A DNA stretch of 64,000 bases from Gorsachius magnificus (lineage: Eukaryota > Chordata > Aves > Pelecaniformes > Ardeidae), in NCBI GenBank assembly GCA_034008185.1, contig CM067084.1:6033385-6097384 (forward strand), read 5' to 3'. Every line of letters starts with the position of its first letter. Within the stretch, counting starts at the first letter, position 1. The notes beneath the pieces were generated by a model that was not told the DNA's origin, did no database searches, and saw only the letters and a list, made by a program, of their open reading frames with translations. Both the position numbers and the translations under genes were made by a program. Shown here piece after piece: positions 39,401 to 52,924 of the stretch.

Positions 39401-39805
39401 CTGATCTCTAACCAGCAACACTTGTGGTAGCTCAGCAGAAGGCCAAGAAACATGATTTCCACGCTAGTAAAGAGAGACCCACTCTCAAAAATCTCTTATG
39501 AGAAGAGGTGGGAGTGGGAAACAGCTTAATTCAAGCGAGCAATGCCATGCATTAGAAAGCAAAGTAAGCATTTTTCTCTTAGTGAAAAGGGAGTCTCACT
39601 GTGATAGGTGTACTGTGGTGATGAAAACACTGTATTTGAAGCACTCTAGTCTCCTCTTTTTTCCCCTTCCAAATGGCAGCTTCACATTTCATCAAGGTCG
39701 CATCAACACTTCATCATTCTAAGAAAGATTAATAGTGTGTCATGAAGTTTCCCGTGTGCCTGCATCTATCTGAGGAGCCTTTAAAACCTTATCTTCTCAG
39801 CAGGA

Positions 39806-39807
<2 letters not shown>

Positions 39808-39835
<28 letters not shown>
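39808..39835. repeat. Poly-T run (28)
   Basis: An uninterrupted run of 28 T. On the minus strand it would be an A-tail following GTTTGTGCTGGGTTTA, but no retroposon body is recognised upstream on that strand. Confidence 0.9.
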
Positions 39836-39839
<4 letters not shown>

Positions 39840-40840
39840 CCAGCACAAACAACAGTAGGGGTTTGCCCCAGTGACCTCCGGCAGCCTCTTTCCAGAGTCA
39901 TAGCAGCTTGTTTTCTGAGTGGATGTAGCACTGCACTTCAGAGGTGGGTGCTTTTTAATTAGTTTGATACTGTTTGTGAAGGGAAGAACTAGATAAAGGT
40001 AAGGTATTCAGTGAAGTTTGGTTTTTTTTTTCAAAAGAAGTGACTTGTAAGCAAACTCTTTGCTTATTGAAGCCAGTCATGGGCTTTAAGAGGAGCTGAG
40101 GCCTGCCTGTTTCTGAAAAATCCATCCCTGCACCGTTGCGTTATTTTAGTATAAACATGAATCAAATTTATCTTCCTTTGGTTATCCCTTCATTTCTTCA
40201 GTAGGTTTTTCTAGTTAATGATGACTGAAAAGAAATTATTTACCTCTCCATTTTCCAAGCATGGAAGTGTCAATGAACTCTCCATTGCTGTAGGTGTTAA
40301 CATGTGGAAATACTATTTGTACTTTGTATCTATAGCATGTTAGTTTCTGGCATGTGCACAAAACTGGCTGCATTTATTTTCAGGTACTATTTACATAGTT
40401 CCTCTGACTCTTGATTTAATGATACCCCTTTTGATTCAGCTGCAGAACAAAACAACTTCTTATAGGTTTGTACAAATGACTTGAAATAGTTGAAAAGTGA
40501 AATGCCATTTAAGTGCATTTCTTTACTTTCCCTTTTGCCGGTGTCATTTTTCTGAATCACCTTTGTAAAAGAATTGCAAAATTTTTAATGCATTTCTAGA
40601 TAGCTCAGCACATGCAGGTTTTTCTTTAAATACATTTGCTGTCAGATGTTTTGTGCAAGTGCCATCCTGGGGCAGCTTGTCTTAAGACAGAAGCTTTCCA
40701 GTGCACGCGAAGTACTACCACAGCACCTATGGGGAAGTCATGTCTATTAAGAGCACAGCTCTGATTTTTGAAGTTTACTTCTTGTTCTCAAGAACAGTAC
40801 ATATCCCACCCTATCATATAATTTCAAAGGATCCGTTGAG

Positions 40841-40852
40841 AAAAAAAAAAAA
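40841..40852. repeat. Poly-A run (12)
   Basis: A short A homopolymer with no associated retroposon. Confidence 0.8.
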
Positions 40853-41683
40853 CCCTACATGGAGAACTAGTGTTTTGGAGTTTTTTAATTAATTTCTTTA
40901 TTAAGCTCATTATTACTGATGAGGGCCTGATCATAATCCTGGAAGCTTTCCTGCTCCTCATTTGCCCTTTAAACCTGGAATGAACAAAAATATAACCTGT
41001 GATGAGCGGGAGATTTGAACTTCTTGTCAAGCATTTTTACAAGAACAGAGTGGTAATCAGTCCCTCCACACCACCCTAGCTCTTCCAATTTTCCTATCTC
41101 TGCAGTGTCTCAAGCTTTGATTTCTGAAGTATTTTCCTCAAATAAGAAAAAATTGTAGACAGTAGCCAGTATAGGAACAAGCTTTGATGCTTTGAGGCTT
41201 TCTACCTCATGATGGGTATGAGTATGTATTTTCCATCCCATGCTTCCGAGACCCAGCTAATGTTTGTTTGTGTCCCACAAAGGCCCACAGACTCGCAGCA
41301 CACAAACAGATAGAGCAAAGCAGGGACTAAGCAGAACAGCATCAAAGGCCTTTTTGTGAAAATATGGACAATGCTATAAAACTAACCTTGTGTTAACCTA
41401 CTGAGGAACAGAGGAAAAGAATTCTGAATGCGAAATATAGAGGGATGTGTGAAAGGGAAAACTTATACAAAAGTAGGCAGACTGAATAAAACTATTTATT
41501 TTAAGCCACACAATAGGTAATTAAATTAGGTCAGGCTGGCTATAAAGCTACAAAAAGCAGGCTGTAACTAATTTAGAAAGAGACAGAGAAGACCTGAAAA
41601 GAAAACAGATTGACAGCCCCCTATTATTTTTTTATCTAATCAAGGCAACAAAACTTAAGAAAGAGGAAAAGGAGAAAAAAAAA

Positions 41684-41701
41684 ACCAACCACCACCACCA
41701 C
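41684..41701. repeat. (ACC)n microsatellite
   Basis: Interrupted ACC/AACC units following a ten-A run. It is a simple repeat. Confidence 0.75.
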
Positions 41702-43893
41702 GTTGATTTATCAAGATTTTCTCTCAACCCATTAGGATAGACAAAAGCACGTAGTCACATCTTTGATGTGTGAAGGTTTTCACATTATTATTAGTGCTAA
41801 CTGAGGGTTACATGCATACAGATTTTACCTCTGAGAAAAACAGAGTAATTGAATGCCTTAAAGTTCAGAAAGTGGTGGAAAGTGTAACAAAGAATAAAGC
41901 CAATCTGAGCTTTATCATTACAGTATCATTTCACTGAATCATTCTGAGCATCCGTATCGTCTGCTGCTATGGGAAGAGAAATCCTAAACATCTGTGAAAA
42001 GAGGACAATTAGACTTTTATTTAAAACCATTTCTTCATAAAACCCACCTGCCAGTTTGTATTAAAACAACCCTTTCTGAAAATGGTTTCAAATATTTGCT
42101 TTGAATTTGAATGTGTCAGGTTTTATAGGGTGTGGGAACTACCATTCTTGGAAGTTAAGAAGGGAAAAATCAGGAGTTTATTTATAGGTGTGGATCCAGG
42201 CTCATTAAATAAAGTTTAAAATTATATTTCATTTGATTTCTGCAATAGTTTTCATTCTCCAAGTGATTAGAAAAATTAGCATTCTAAGGCTGTCTGAAGG
42301 GTGAGGAGGACTGTGTGAACAAAATGGGGGAAGGGAATAGACAAAAAGCCCGACTTGGTTTGTGTTAGTGTTTAATAGCAAACAACCCTTTCCCACCCTG
42401 CTTCTCTTTTATGCCTGTTTTAGTTTTAAGTAACTTCTAAAGGTTTTCCAGCAGCAGATGACGCTCAGCCACTACATTCATCTGAAATAAGATACGAACT
42501 TTGCCCTGTGAAGAAAATATTTGAGGTTTTCAACACAATTAAGGGGTTGCAAATTCTCTGTGAAAATGGAAATTCCCTCCCATTTCTACCAATAGGTCCC
42601 TGAGGGTGAAGTTTTGACCCCGGTGAAGTCAATGGAAACTTTGCTTTCTTTCATTAACACAAGAGTCATCCCTCGTCCCACCTTGCACTTGCAACAATGA
42701 AATGTGGATAGTAAGGGAGAAACTGCCTCACTGGGCTATTGCCATTAGGTAACACCTTTTCCAGACAAAGAGAGATTTTGAGAGATGATCAGAAAAGATA
42801 GCAAAAATGCATAAAGTCAGAAAGGGGGAGCAGGCAGGGGAAAAGCAACATGAACCATTTCTCCTTACAGAACCTGGCCCTGCGTCTGGCCTGATACCTT
42901 GAAGGTAAAGAAACAGAAGCAAAATAATTTTAAACCGGCTCTGAGAGTGGACTCTGCTCACTGCAGGAAAATGTAGTATAGAGAACATAAGCAGTCAGAG
43001 CTGGCTTGTCACTTTTACAAAGCTGAACTGGCACCAGCAAGCAGGGTTTATTTCTGTTTGAGAGAAGCGGAAGCTCTCGCCCTTCAATGTGAAGAGCACT
43101 CAAAGCTCCTCATCAACAGAAAGACAGAATTTTAGCAAGAAGTTGCAAAATGAATTAACAGAACCCCAGAGCACTGGCCCAGAATTTGGCCCAAACACAG
43201 GCTCAGAGATTCCCAGTGGTTTTTTACCAAAACTTGTTGGCAAAGCCTTCTCTTTTGCCTCTCCTCCTCCACCTGCCTCCTCACCCATCTTCTTCCTCCC
43301 CATCACTCACTGCTTCTGACTCCACACTGCTTCGTGCTGCTTGCCCTCTCCCCACCGCCTCCTCTTTGCATATCTGCTGCCACTGGCAGAGGCTCCAGGG
43401 ATGGTCCTCCAGCTCCATCCCAAGCTGAGCCAGATCAGGACAGCAAAAGTTAATTTCTCGAGCTCTGAGCTCCTTCTCATCTCTAATGTACAAGTGTACA
43501 AATGTTAACACTGCAAGACATTTTTTTCCTCATCTGTCACTTTAAGTCACTCATGTATAAAGAATTGCTAGCAGAATGGGTCACCTCCAAAGACAGACAT
43601 TTCCTCTGACTTGTGCAATATTAATACGCTGTGGAGAGGTCAAGATCACAACCCTGTTCCTCCTAATTTTCCTGCTTTGAGAACAGAACATGTTTTGGAA
43701 TGGTTGCTGTAGTATTTGCTGGAACAAGACACTACTCTACCTTATGATGAAACTTTCAGTTTTGCCTTAGCACACTCTGATTTGAAATGTCTCAAAGCCA
43801 CTTACAGTTGTCATAAGCTCACAAGGAAGATAGGCCACCATTTTCTGAAATGTATGTATGTCTGACATTCTGTCTTACTTCTTTACATGAGAT

Positions 43894-43907
43894 CTTACTT
43901 AAGTAAG
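43894..43907. repeat. 14-base perfect palindrome
   Basis: CTTACTTAAGTAAG is its own reverse complement. It contains CTTAAG, and the core CACTT/CTTAAG-like sequence resembles NKX2-type sites only loosely. It is most likely chance. Confidence 0.6.
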
Positions 43908-46900
43908 TAATCTCTTTTGTTTGCTTAATGTTTAGTGAATACAGTGGAGCTTTGAATATATCAGAAACTGCCAATGGAGATGGGCCGATGCACCAAGAAA
44001 GAGCTGTTACCAAGTGCACAGTCCTGCTAAAAATTACTAGCCAGAGAGTAATATAGAACCAGATTTTTTAAAGATAAACCACACAACCAGGTCTGAATGC
44101 CAAGATTTCAGTATAGCAATTTACTGCTCTGTGCAGTGTTCATGTGTAGCCAATATGAGCCAAGGGACTGAATTAAACCTGCTGAGTTTTGACAGATTGG
44201 CTTTTACTTCATTTTTATTGCTTAGAGGTAAAAGGGGACCTGCCAACCTGTTATAGATTCTGGATCTACAGGATTTGGACCATAATATCTTATGTTTTAT
44301 TGTGTTTCTTTAGAAAGACCCTTCCTATTTAACTATAAGCTGCAGTTTCTGTTATTTTTTCTATTTTATACTTAAGATAAATTGGAGATGGCACAGAGCA
44401 GTGGAAGAGCAACAGCCTCTAGAAGCACTCTCCAAAATTAGAGTTTGTGAAATAGTTTCCAAACATCTGCATGAATAGTGCTACATCAACCTTCCAGCCG
44501 ACTGGTTAAAAAGCGTGTCCTTTAATCTAAACCACGTTCCTTGGGATTTCTTAATGTAATTAATTCTTCATCTGCTTTTTATACTTTTGCCAGTGAGAAA
44601 CTGACTAGTGGTCGTTACCTCTGAGCCCTTTCCACTAACTGTTTCTTTCAGTTTTGGCACGATGCATGGGGATCTCCTCAAACAAAGGAAAATTTGCAAA
44701 CTGTCAGATCAGATTTCGTATGTTACTCTTGGCATTGCACTCACTAGACCTGGTACACAGTGAATTTTGAAAGCCTCTGATCTTTTATAAGCGTTTCCAG
44801 TCTTACACGTACATTTTAAAAAGTTCCTCATCTGCAGTCACTGGGAATATGATTATTAAAGCTGAGGTAATTGGGATATTTTCTTTTTGTAAAGATATAT
44901 AGAGTGATCCATAAATCATTTCCAATGTTTCATGATCCTTTCTTCTACACTTCTTACTGTTTTATTAAGACTCTGAATTTATTTCTTTCACCTTTTTCTT
45001 TTTCCTGTTAGGGAACTTTAAGGTTAAAATCAAGGTGCTTAGATGTAAGAATAGATTAATCCAGTTTGTTATATTTTCAGCACCTTTGGTTTTTAAATCA
45101 GATTCATGCTTCCTTTTATTATGTTTTCCACTTTGTGATTTTCTAAAAAGTGTTCTTTTATCTCTGTGCGTCTTTGATTTAGTAGATTTACATGCTTATA
45201 TAAATGGCAAAATGTTCAAAACTATTTCAACAAAAAAGGCTATTACATTTTTCTGTATCTCTGATACACAGTATGGGATAAAATCAGTGGGGTTTGTGCC
45301 TGCTTTTCTAGAAGGGCAGAGTTAAGGTTACTCAGATATTGGTCAGAAAGTGTGCCTATGGGAATGAACACTGAAAATGGGTTCAGAGTGGTGAGCTCCT
45401 CCTAGGTCTTATGGCACCATAAATTAGAGACATCAAGGGCACAAAAATCTTTTTTTTCTTCTCCCAGACTGCTGTGTCAATCTGATCATGCATTAGCACC
45501 TCAATTATTAACCATCTTGTGGATTGGGATCAGTGTGATTTCTCTAAACTATTGTGTTCCTCCTCAGTTCAGGAAAATCAACCAAACTGAAGATACATTG
45601 ACCTTTTGAGGCTTAAATAGAAGAGAAGATCACTTTAAGTGTATTTATGCAGTAATTCCCTTGGCCATCTCAATGGGCCACACAAAGGATTTCCAGAGCT
45701 GAAAGCATGAGCCTTGACAACTACAGTCTAAATTAAATGAAAAGGCTAAGCTTGCTGGAGAACATTAACAGACAGAAATCCCATGTTATTTGTGGGATTG
45801 TAACTCAGCAGTTGCTTCAGAGATCAATCACACACAACTTTTTTAGGAAAGAAGAGTAAGTTTTCTGGAACAATTGGCTAAGATGACATGTTATTCAGAC
45901 ATCTTTTGGGAATGCAAACAAAACAAAACCATACTATCTTTAATGCTTGTGTTATAAACAACTTGCATCCACTTCTGAATACCCTCCTTCCTTTCCTTCA
46001 CTCATATGAGCACTTAAATTTAAAAGGGGGACCTATTTTGTAAATCTCTGTCAAACTTCTGATTGTACTTCCTTTCTTACTTGTACAGCTCATGGAGAAA
46101 TCGGAGCAGAATATCTGCATTCCTTTATTATGAGTACAGTAGACTTTTTGATTGCGGCTGCCACTATTTCCAAAGCCATTTCTTAGTAGCTTTTTCATCC
46201 TGTTTAGGAGATTAGTAACTTTCATAGAAGAATTATTTTTATCCTTTCTGTTTTTCAATTCCTTGGCCATCTACTTGGCCAGGTAGCCTACTATTCAAGT
46301 TCTATCTGCTTTTCGTAGCTCAAATTAAAGTCCTTCCTTGTCTACCTACCAAATGTTGGTCTCCTACCCCAGTGGTTTTTTTTGACTGGTCCTGTTATCA
46401 GTTCCATAAGCTGATCTTTTGAAATTTCAGGTCAAATATTCAGATAGCATATAGTATTTCAATGTAGCTACTTTCAGTTATGTTTATTACTTCATACATC
46501 ATCCTGAATTGACGACACTAAATCTGTCATCTTGCTTAGTGAAGAGCTCTGCATGAAGCATGAGTAGAGTTTCCTTCACTTTTTGTCTTCAGCACAATAA
46601 GCTTTCCTTAAGCTTTCCTACCTCTATTTACTGGTTGTTGGGATTTTTTGGGGTTTTTTTTAATCAGATGACTGTTGCTTCTCTACGTATTGAAATACTG
46701 TTATATGTCAGTGAGAAATGTAATACGTCAGTGAGAATAAGTCGGTGTTATTCTTGTAACGTAAAGAGCTTCTCCAACTCAATGGTTGAGAGACCAAGAG
46801 TATGGCTGGGTTGACTTGGGACATGTTGGAAACAAATCATTCCCAAGCCATTAGGGAATAAATCCTTGTGGATTCTTCTCTTAGCTGAGATTCTCCTTCT

Positions 46901-49227
46901 TATTTCAGAGAAATTCCAAATTTAGCTCAGCTACTTTTTGCTGCATTGGGAAGAGATGTATAATGTCTCTGAGAAAAGGACATTAAAAAGTTTTTCCTTA
47001 ATGAGGTTTGCGGGTAATATTGTCTATGCTGGTCTTACCAACAACAAGCATAGAGAGGCCATTGCCTAGAGAAACTCTGCAATTCATTAGCTAATTTTAT
47101 CTTTCTTTGAAAGAAGGAAAAAAAAAAAATATCTCCGACTGATATGCCCATCCAACACTCTCTGAAAAGAAACAATTCTTCAGCCAGACCATTCCCTTAC
47201 CTAATAACAAAGCCAAAAAGAACACATGCATTAACTTTTTTGATTCTCCAAGAAATGTTTTAGATTTAGAAAATGTGATCGATTTTGCTTTCAAAGGCAA
47301 ATATCAGAGCACTAAAGAAAGGACAGTGCACAGAAGTGAATGAGAAATATGGCAAGGTTGTCAGTGAGTGTGATGTGGAGGAAAGTGTTTTAGGGGCGGG
47401 TTCCCACGTCTAACAGAACCCTAAGCTTTGCTCCAAGTGGTATGGGGAGCAAATCTGTGAGGTTTGCTCAGAGCGGTTCACCTTGTGACCAAGCACATTA
47501 GGGAAGCTGCTATATAGCACCCAGTTCAGCATGGAGATTATTACACCACTTAACCTTACCCTTAGGTCAGGCCCTCCCAGATTCATTAACTGTCATTTTG
47601 TTTCCTCCCGCTTTCAAAAGCCCTTGAGATGGTCTGAAAATAAAGGGCCTGTTTTACTTCAAATCATTTAGCATGGATGTAGCTTTGATCTCCTAACCTT
47701 TAGCAAAGCAGGGCAGCACAAGAGCATTGCGGCATTGCTGTGGTATGGCATAAGCAACCCCGTATGATGCTAGTAACCCCAGCATCCGAGACACCATTTC
47801 CTATTATCAGGACTTTGGTTGTGTTATTAGCTGGTAGAGTCAATAATTTCAACTCCCTAGAAATAAGTAAGATTCTCAGAAAATAATGAGTGAATTTAAT
47901 TGTATTTCATTTTTAACATTTCTTGAAAGTGTTCCACACAGTTCAGGAAAAGAAGGGAAACATTCACTCACCCAAAGGAAAAGAAAGGTGACTCACATGG
48001 GGCTGAACAAGGCACAGGAGGACATGTGGCCAGCACACATTGCACTCCAGCTATTCTCAGCTGGAGGATGGTCCTCTGGAGGCTGGCATAGATTCAGGTC
48101 TTCTCATGGTGTCTTACTTTACCCTGGGATCCTCATACAGAATTTTAAATTTGGCCTTAGGCAAATAAATAACCTTAATCATGGCTCCCCTATAAATAAA
48201 ATGGAACCAACGGGATTTGCTTAACTTAGAGGACTGAAGAGCTTTTAATTTGTAAATACATATAAAGCATTTAGATTTAAGACAGTATAGTATGTGCAGT
48301 GCAGGATGACTTATCCCGTTATTAACTGAATTAATTGATCTGCGTTTCTTAAGTGAACAGTGAAAGGAAAAAAGCTTTTGTTTAAATAAAATATTGTTTT
48401 ACTTTGCTATGATGGTTTAAGACATACATATCATTAGTAGAGGTGGTCTTTAATACAAGTCTCGTGACATCCTTAAGCCATAACTCTTGGGACCACCTCG
48501 TTCCTTATACCTCTTCCTCTGAGCGGGAATGTTGCAGCAGAGCACAGTTCAGCACTACATGCTCCATTAAAGGAGCTTATATAGCATCCTATAGGCGTAT
48601 AGGTCCAGTGGGAACCTTTGGCAGACACAAAAATACTTTGGAAGACTGTGGGAATGCTGATGACCTGACAATGATTTATAATACTGCATTAGAAAAATAA
48701 ATACCTGTATAATATGGCAGAACCTGTCAGGATGGATAAAACAAAGATCTGCCAGTAACTATGCTGCGCAGCTTTCCAAAACACTGAACCTGCTGGTTAG
48801 CCTAGGCCTCTATTTCCTCCAAACCCTCATAAAAATTTATTGCAGACGGGTACTAAGAAACTACAGGAAAATCCTTCACTGTTCTAGCAGCATCTCTGCC
48901 TTATGATAGTCTTGCAGTAACTTTTTTTTCCTTCCCCAGCAGGAGTTTTTTTTTCCAGCCCAACATGGTTTAATCCTCTCTTACAAATGGCAAAGAAAAA
49001 AATTTATCGGCCTATCTGGGATAGCCAAGGGATGAAGTACCAAAAAACTGTATATGACCAAGAGAGACTTAAATCACACTTGCAATTGCAGACACAGTTT
49101 CAGCTGCTGTGCAAAAAGCCCTGACACTATTCTCAGCCCAGGTATTATTTTGCTCTGGGGGCTGATGGTAACTAACTGCCCAATATATCAGAACAAGACA
49201 CTTTTGTGTAATTTGGCTTCTCTTCTG

Positions 49228-49866
49228 CTATGTATTCATCAATACATCAGGAGCAAAAAAAGCCCAACTGAAAACTAACCTGGGCAACAGTGTGATTTGG
49301 AGCTGACTGAAGGCTGGAGTAATGGGGCAGTGTACTGGCACGCTGGGGACCAGGACTTGGCATGTGCCGCATCCTTTTGTACTGCTCGCTGAGCAGAAAA
49401 GCATGACGGATCCAGCTTCAAGATCCAGCTGGACATGCTGTACCGCTAAATCTCCTCTCAGACTGGCGAACCCCAGCATAGCACAGACCTGGCACTGGTG
49501 GCTGTACACTTGTACGCCATTCATTTGTATCATCCTGAACGTAACAGGTTTACAATTGTATACGGGGCGTTGTGGGCTGCAGTCGCCCACCACCCGCGGG
49601 AAGCCTGCCTTTCCCACCCTGCCGGCAGGCCCTGCGGCTGGCAGGGCCTCCGGCTGCTCCCAGGCTGTGCCGACCTGGAGCAGGAGCCGAGCAGAGCCCT
49701 GAGCTCTGCCAGTGCCTGCAGCAGCTTCAGGGGCTGGGGTGAACAAAAAGAGGTAGCAAACGCCCTGCTTTTCTGCGCTCATGTGTGATAGCCCGGCTCT
49801 ACATAAAGATAGCCATGGCTGTGTATAGAATACAGCACTGCTTATTTCTGAGTGGTATGCAAGCAA
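49228..49866 (-). other. Longest open frame (212 codons), over a CpG-rich spot
   Basis: This is the longest stop-free ATG frame in the window. About 180 bases inside it (roughly 49560-49740) are very rich in G+C and hold around nine CpG, unlike the AT-rich, CpG-poor DNA around. The predicted peptide has an Ala/Gly-rich low-complexity part (residues about 45-85) and a Cys-containing part after it, with no recognised domain, signal peptide or membrane segment I would trust. On the plus strand the same DNA is open for 126 codons (49322-49702), which is expected where GC-rich DNA lacks stops. A donor-like CCCAG|GTTAGT occurs on the minus strand near 49280. It could be a small CpG island with a promoter or first exon, a piece of an unrecognised repeat, or chance. 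Confidence 0.2.
49560..49740. promoter_or_regulatory. Miniature CpG island
   Basis: By eye this is the most G+C- and CpG-dense segment of the window. It includes CCACCCGCGGG, GCCGGCAGG and several other CCG/GCG words. In birds, unmethylated CpG islands mark promoters, but islands are usually longer than this. No TATA box or other start signal is obvious beside it. Confidence 0.25.
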
Positions 49867-52681
49867 TCCAGGCTCTCTAGAGGAAAATAGTTAAGCCATG
49901 GATTATCTGATGACACGAATACAGTAGTTTAGAGAGATGTGGGCCTAAAGGCCTGATGTGTCCCTTTGACCCTGGCACAAGTGCCTGCCTACTTTTAAAC
50001 TTAAAGACGACCAGTCTAAACCATACTGACTTCAAAAGGCCAATCCACAGATTCAGGATGTGCACCTGAGTAGTTTATTTGCAGAACCATGTTCTTGCCT
50101 AGCCAGATGTTTGAAAGCAGGTAATCTATCATGACAGAGGTGAGAGTTAAAGATAGGCAGGGTAAGTTAGTCTGGGATAACATTTCTTTCTTTTCCTGAT
50201 GGAAAATCTGCTGCATCTAGATCTGCAGGTTACTAATGTAGTATGTGGATTTACCAGAATGTTTCTGCACACAATTTTTGCAAAAAATGAACATTATCTA
50301 TTTTTCTTCCCACGTACTGTAATGTGCTAATGAATCTACTGGAGAAATTAATTCTGTGCAGTTTGGGACCTTACTCCTCAACCAGGAAAGTCTGAGAACT
50401 GAAAGCTGTATTTGTTGGAAATATCAGGAATTGGGATGTGGAATTCAGGACACGTGGAATTACAAATACCAGTAATAGACATCTGGTCAAGCTGTCCTAA
50501 TTTTTTCCAAATATTTATTGTTATGGCCTGTCTGATCATATATATCACATTTATTTCATTGATAACAACATGAAATGTGCATGAAATTTAAGCTTATCCT
50601 GTATATTGTTGTTAGTGCTTTTTTTTAAAAAAAAAGAATTATTAAGCACTGAAAAATCCAAAACAGAAAAGAGGACTTTTTAAATGTGAAAGAAACGTGT
50701 CAAACATGTACAAGCATTTTGAGAACGATTGGCATTCCATAATGAGTAGCATGAGAATAAATTACAGCAAACCAAAATCTTATTAAAGGATACTGAAAAG
50801 CATAAAATCTTCTTATTAAAAAGCAGGCAAAAGGACAAGTGCAAGAGTTAACCAAGTATCTGATTCAGTTATACATGCCCTGCATCAAGATAAAGTGTGT
50901 AGAGATGTGTTAGTATGATTTTGATATTATAATTATAACTATTTTTATTCATTAAGAGGTTACAGTTACAAAGAGATACTATCTCTTATAAGAGAGTACT
51001 TTTGGCTGTATTATTAAGGCTACAGATCTGAGTACGTTTTACATTGACTATGAAGCATGCTTTGTGCATTCCTGGCGACAGTAGGTTAAATCTCAAGATA
51101 ACCACTTCAGACTGGCTGCATACTTTAGTATTTTTTCCCCCTTCACAGTTGTTAAAACTTTATAGAGCCTCAAAACATATCCAGATGGACAGTAACTGTG
51201 ACTGCCACTTACGAAACCAGTATAATCTAGTACAATACACAAAGTAGGGTAAGTGTGGAAGGAAAACAAGTTCTGAATAGAGGACCTCCTTGGAATATTG
51301 GATCACCCATCAGACACACCAATTCTGTTTAGACAGGCCTGTTATACACACCCAAATGTTCCGCAAAACAAAGCACACCCCCAACCTTTCACCACTGCAA
51401 CTCCTAAACACTTCTGCCCAAGGGTGGTCTTCACCCTGCTTGAGGCAGTATTTGTGCCTACATCTTTATTCACAAAATGAAGCACTGGTTTCCATAGTTT
51501 TTTGGCAAAGCTGAGACACATAAACCATGTTCTTCCTCTCAGAGGAATATGGTATCTTGGCAGTTTTATTTGGGTCTGACCTTTTCAAATATGCAATAGC
51601 AAAAGATGAACAAATAGATCACTGTACCATTGCGCTGCCATTCTGTCTCCAGCGGATTTCCCCCACACACCTCCTTCAGCCTGCTTGTGTGAAGCCGGGA
51701 TTATCATAAATAACATAACCATAGCAGAGAATTTGGTCAAGACAGAACTGTTATTTGAAATTATAGTCTTTGTTCACTTGTTGGATAATGTCTGCTAAAC
51801 ACACCAAATACCAATATACGGTAGCTTCTATAGATTTTTTTTTTTGTGCTGCACAAAAATAATATACTTTTTTTCATACGTTATGCATATATCACAACAG
51901 AATTATTAGATAATGGAGCCATGTAATAAGAAAAAAAACCAAACCTTGGCAGATTTACCGCAACTAAATCTATAGCTTCATTCTTCACTCCAGCTAGAAT
52001 TCAACTGACACCTATTTCAACTTACGCATATATTGGAGAGACACATCAGAGTGCAGCAGGCATTCTCAATTATTTCCTTATTCACCACATTGCACAAATT
52101 TCTAACTTGTACGTTAACAATTAAAAAAAGTGTTTGGGAAATTGCTATTTTAATTTATCATGTTTCGTCCCCTTTCCTGCCTTTCTCCCTTTCAATTCAT
52201 TGTAGTCGCATTATGTGTTAAAACCCTGGTTCAGCTGTTCAAGCTGCATACCTGCTGCTTGTGTTTTTAAATGTATCGTGCAAAAGGACAGCATCTTTTA
52301 ACACATGGTAGTAGTGCTGTGTTTTAGTTTGCTGTTTTGCAGAAAAGATTGCTTGCCATATGTCTTAACAGAGCCTTGCTCTTCTTTTCCAAGAAATTGG
52401 CTAAGGGAGTTAAGATTGTTTAATTTTTATTTGGTCTTTTTTTATCACGATTAGAGATTGGCACATGAAGTATTTAATTACGCTGTGAATATGGCTGTGT
52501 ATTGCTGAGTTAAACAAATGCTGTGTCATTCAGCTATCTGTGACAAAAATTAATTAAAAGTACAAAATGCTAGGTGAATACGCCTGAATAATCTTGGCAT
52601 CTTTTAACCAGCTGTAATATATCCATACAACACTATTCGATTGAATAAGGAAGCTATCATTAAGGCTTTTGTCAAAGCACT
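49867..52681. other. AT-rich non-coding stretch, no gene recognised
   Basis: Nothing is recognised beyond short chance frames (74 codons or fewer) and A/T runs, including a T8A9 palindromic tract at 50619-50635. A CA-rich and C-rich patch at 51300-51430 has two overlapping plus-strand frames without a known product. Confidence 0.65.
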
Positions 52682-52706
52682 AAAAAAAAAAAAAAAAAAA
52701 AAAAAA
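52682..52706. repeat. Poly-A run (25)
   Basis: A run of 25 A on the plus strand after AAAGCACT. No retroposon body is recognised upstream. It is followed by a T-rich tract that leads into the candidate exon at 52772. Confidence 0.9.
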
Positions 52707-52771
52707 GTTTTGATATTTTTGTTTGGGTTTTCTTCATGTTGCAAACAAAGCTCCAGCCTTTTGCATTTTAG

Positions 52772-52924
52772 CTCAGCTCCATTTTGTACCGGAGGTGGTT
52801 GAGCCCCTTGAACAGCCGGTTGCATGTAAATGCGCTGAACAAGAACCAGATCATAAACAAAAGCATGCTGGGGCTTCAATAAGCGAAGCACAAGAGCAGA
52901 ATATTAACCACAAATCCTGCCTAG
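52772..52924 (+). other. Candidate exon, unknown product
   Basis: This 153-base segment lies between an acceptor-like TTTTGCATTTTAG, itself after a long T-rich tract, and a donor-like CCTAG|GTAAAA. One frame is open throughout, inside a 117-codon open frame (52723-53076). The 51 codons give a hydrophilic Glu/Gln/Lys-rich peptide, with VPEVVEPLEQPVACKCAEQE near the start. Length is a multiple of three, and the segment carries four or so CpG although the surroundings are CpG-poor. The minus strand is also partly open here. I recognise no family. It is the most coding-looking segment outside CR1, but still unproven; a conserved non-coding element would look similar. Confidence 0.22.

Larger units (their letters stand above)
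34761..49227. other. AT-rich non-coding stretch, no gene recognised
   Basis: No gene is recognised. Longer open frames are 148 codons at 36855-37301 and 120 codons at 37298-37660 (both plus, overlapping by four bases), 112 codons at 47886-48224, 96 codons at 45035-45325 and 90 codons at 45998-46270. None shows a known domain. Repeats are (AAAAC)n at 36428-36447, T28 at 39808-39835, A12 at 40841-40852, (ACC)n at 41684-41701, a palindrome at 43894-43907 and A12 at 47118-47129. The segment 43240-43440 is locally pyrimidine- and GC-richer, with small frames on both strands. Confidence 0.65.

Noticed and set aside
39808..39835. A-tail of a minus-strand processed pseudogene
   Set aside because: No gene-like body, no polyadenylation hexamer in the right place and no target-site duplication seen beside the T28 run.
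43089..43511. Several overlapping frames in a C/T-rich segment
   Set aside because: Pyrimidine-rich DNA lacks stops on one strand; frames are open on both strands and none is recognisable.
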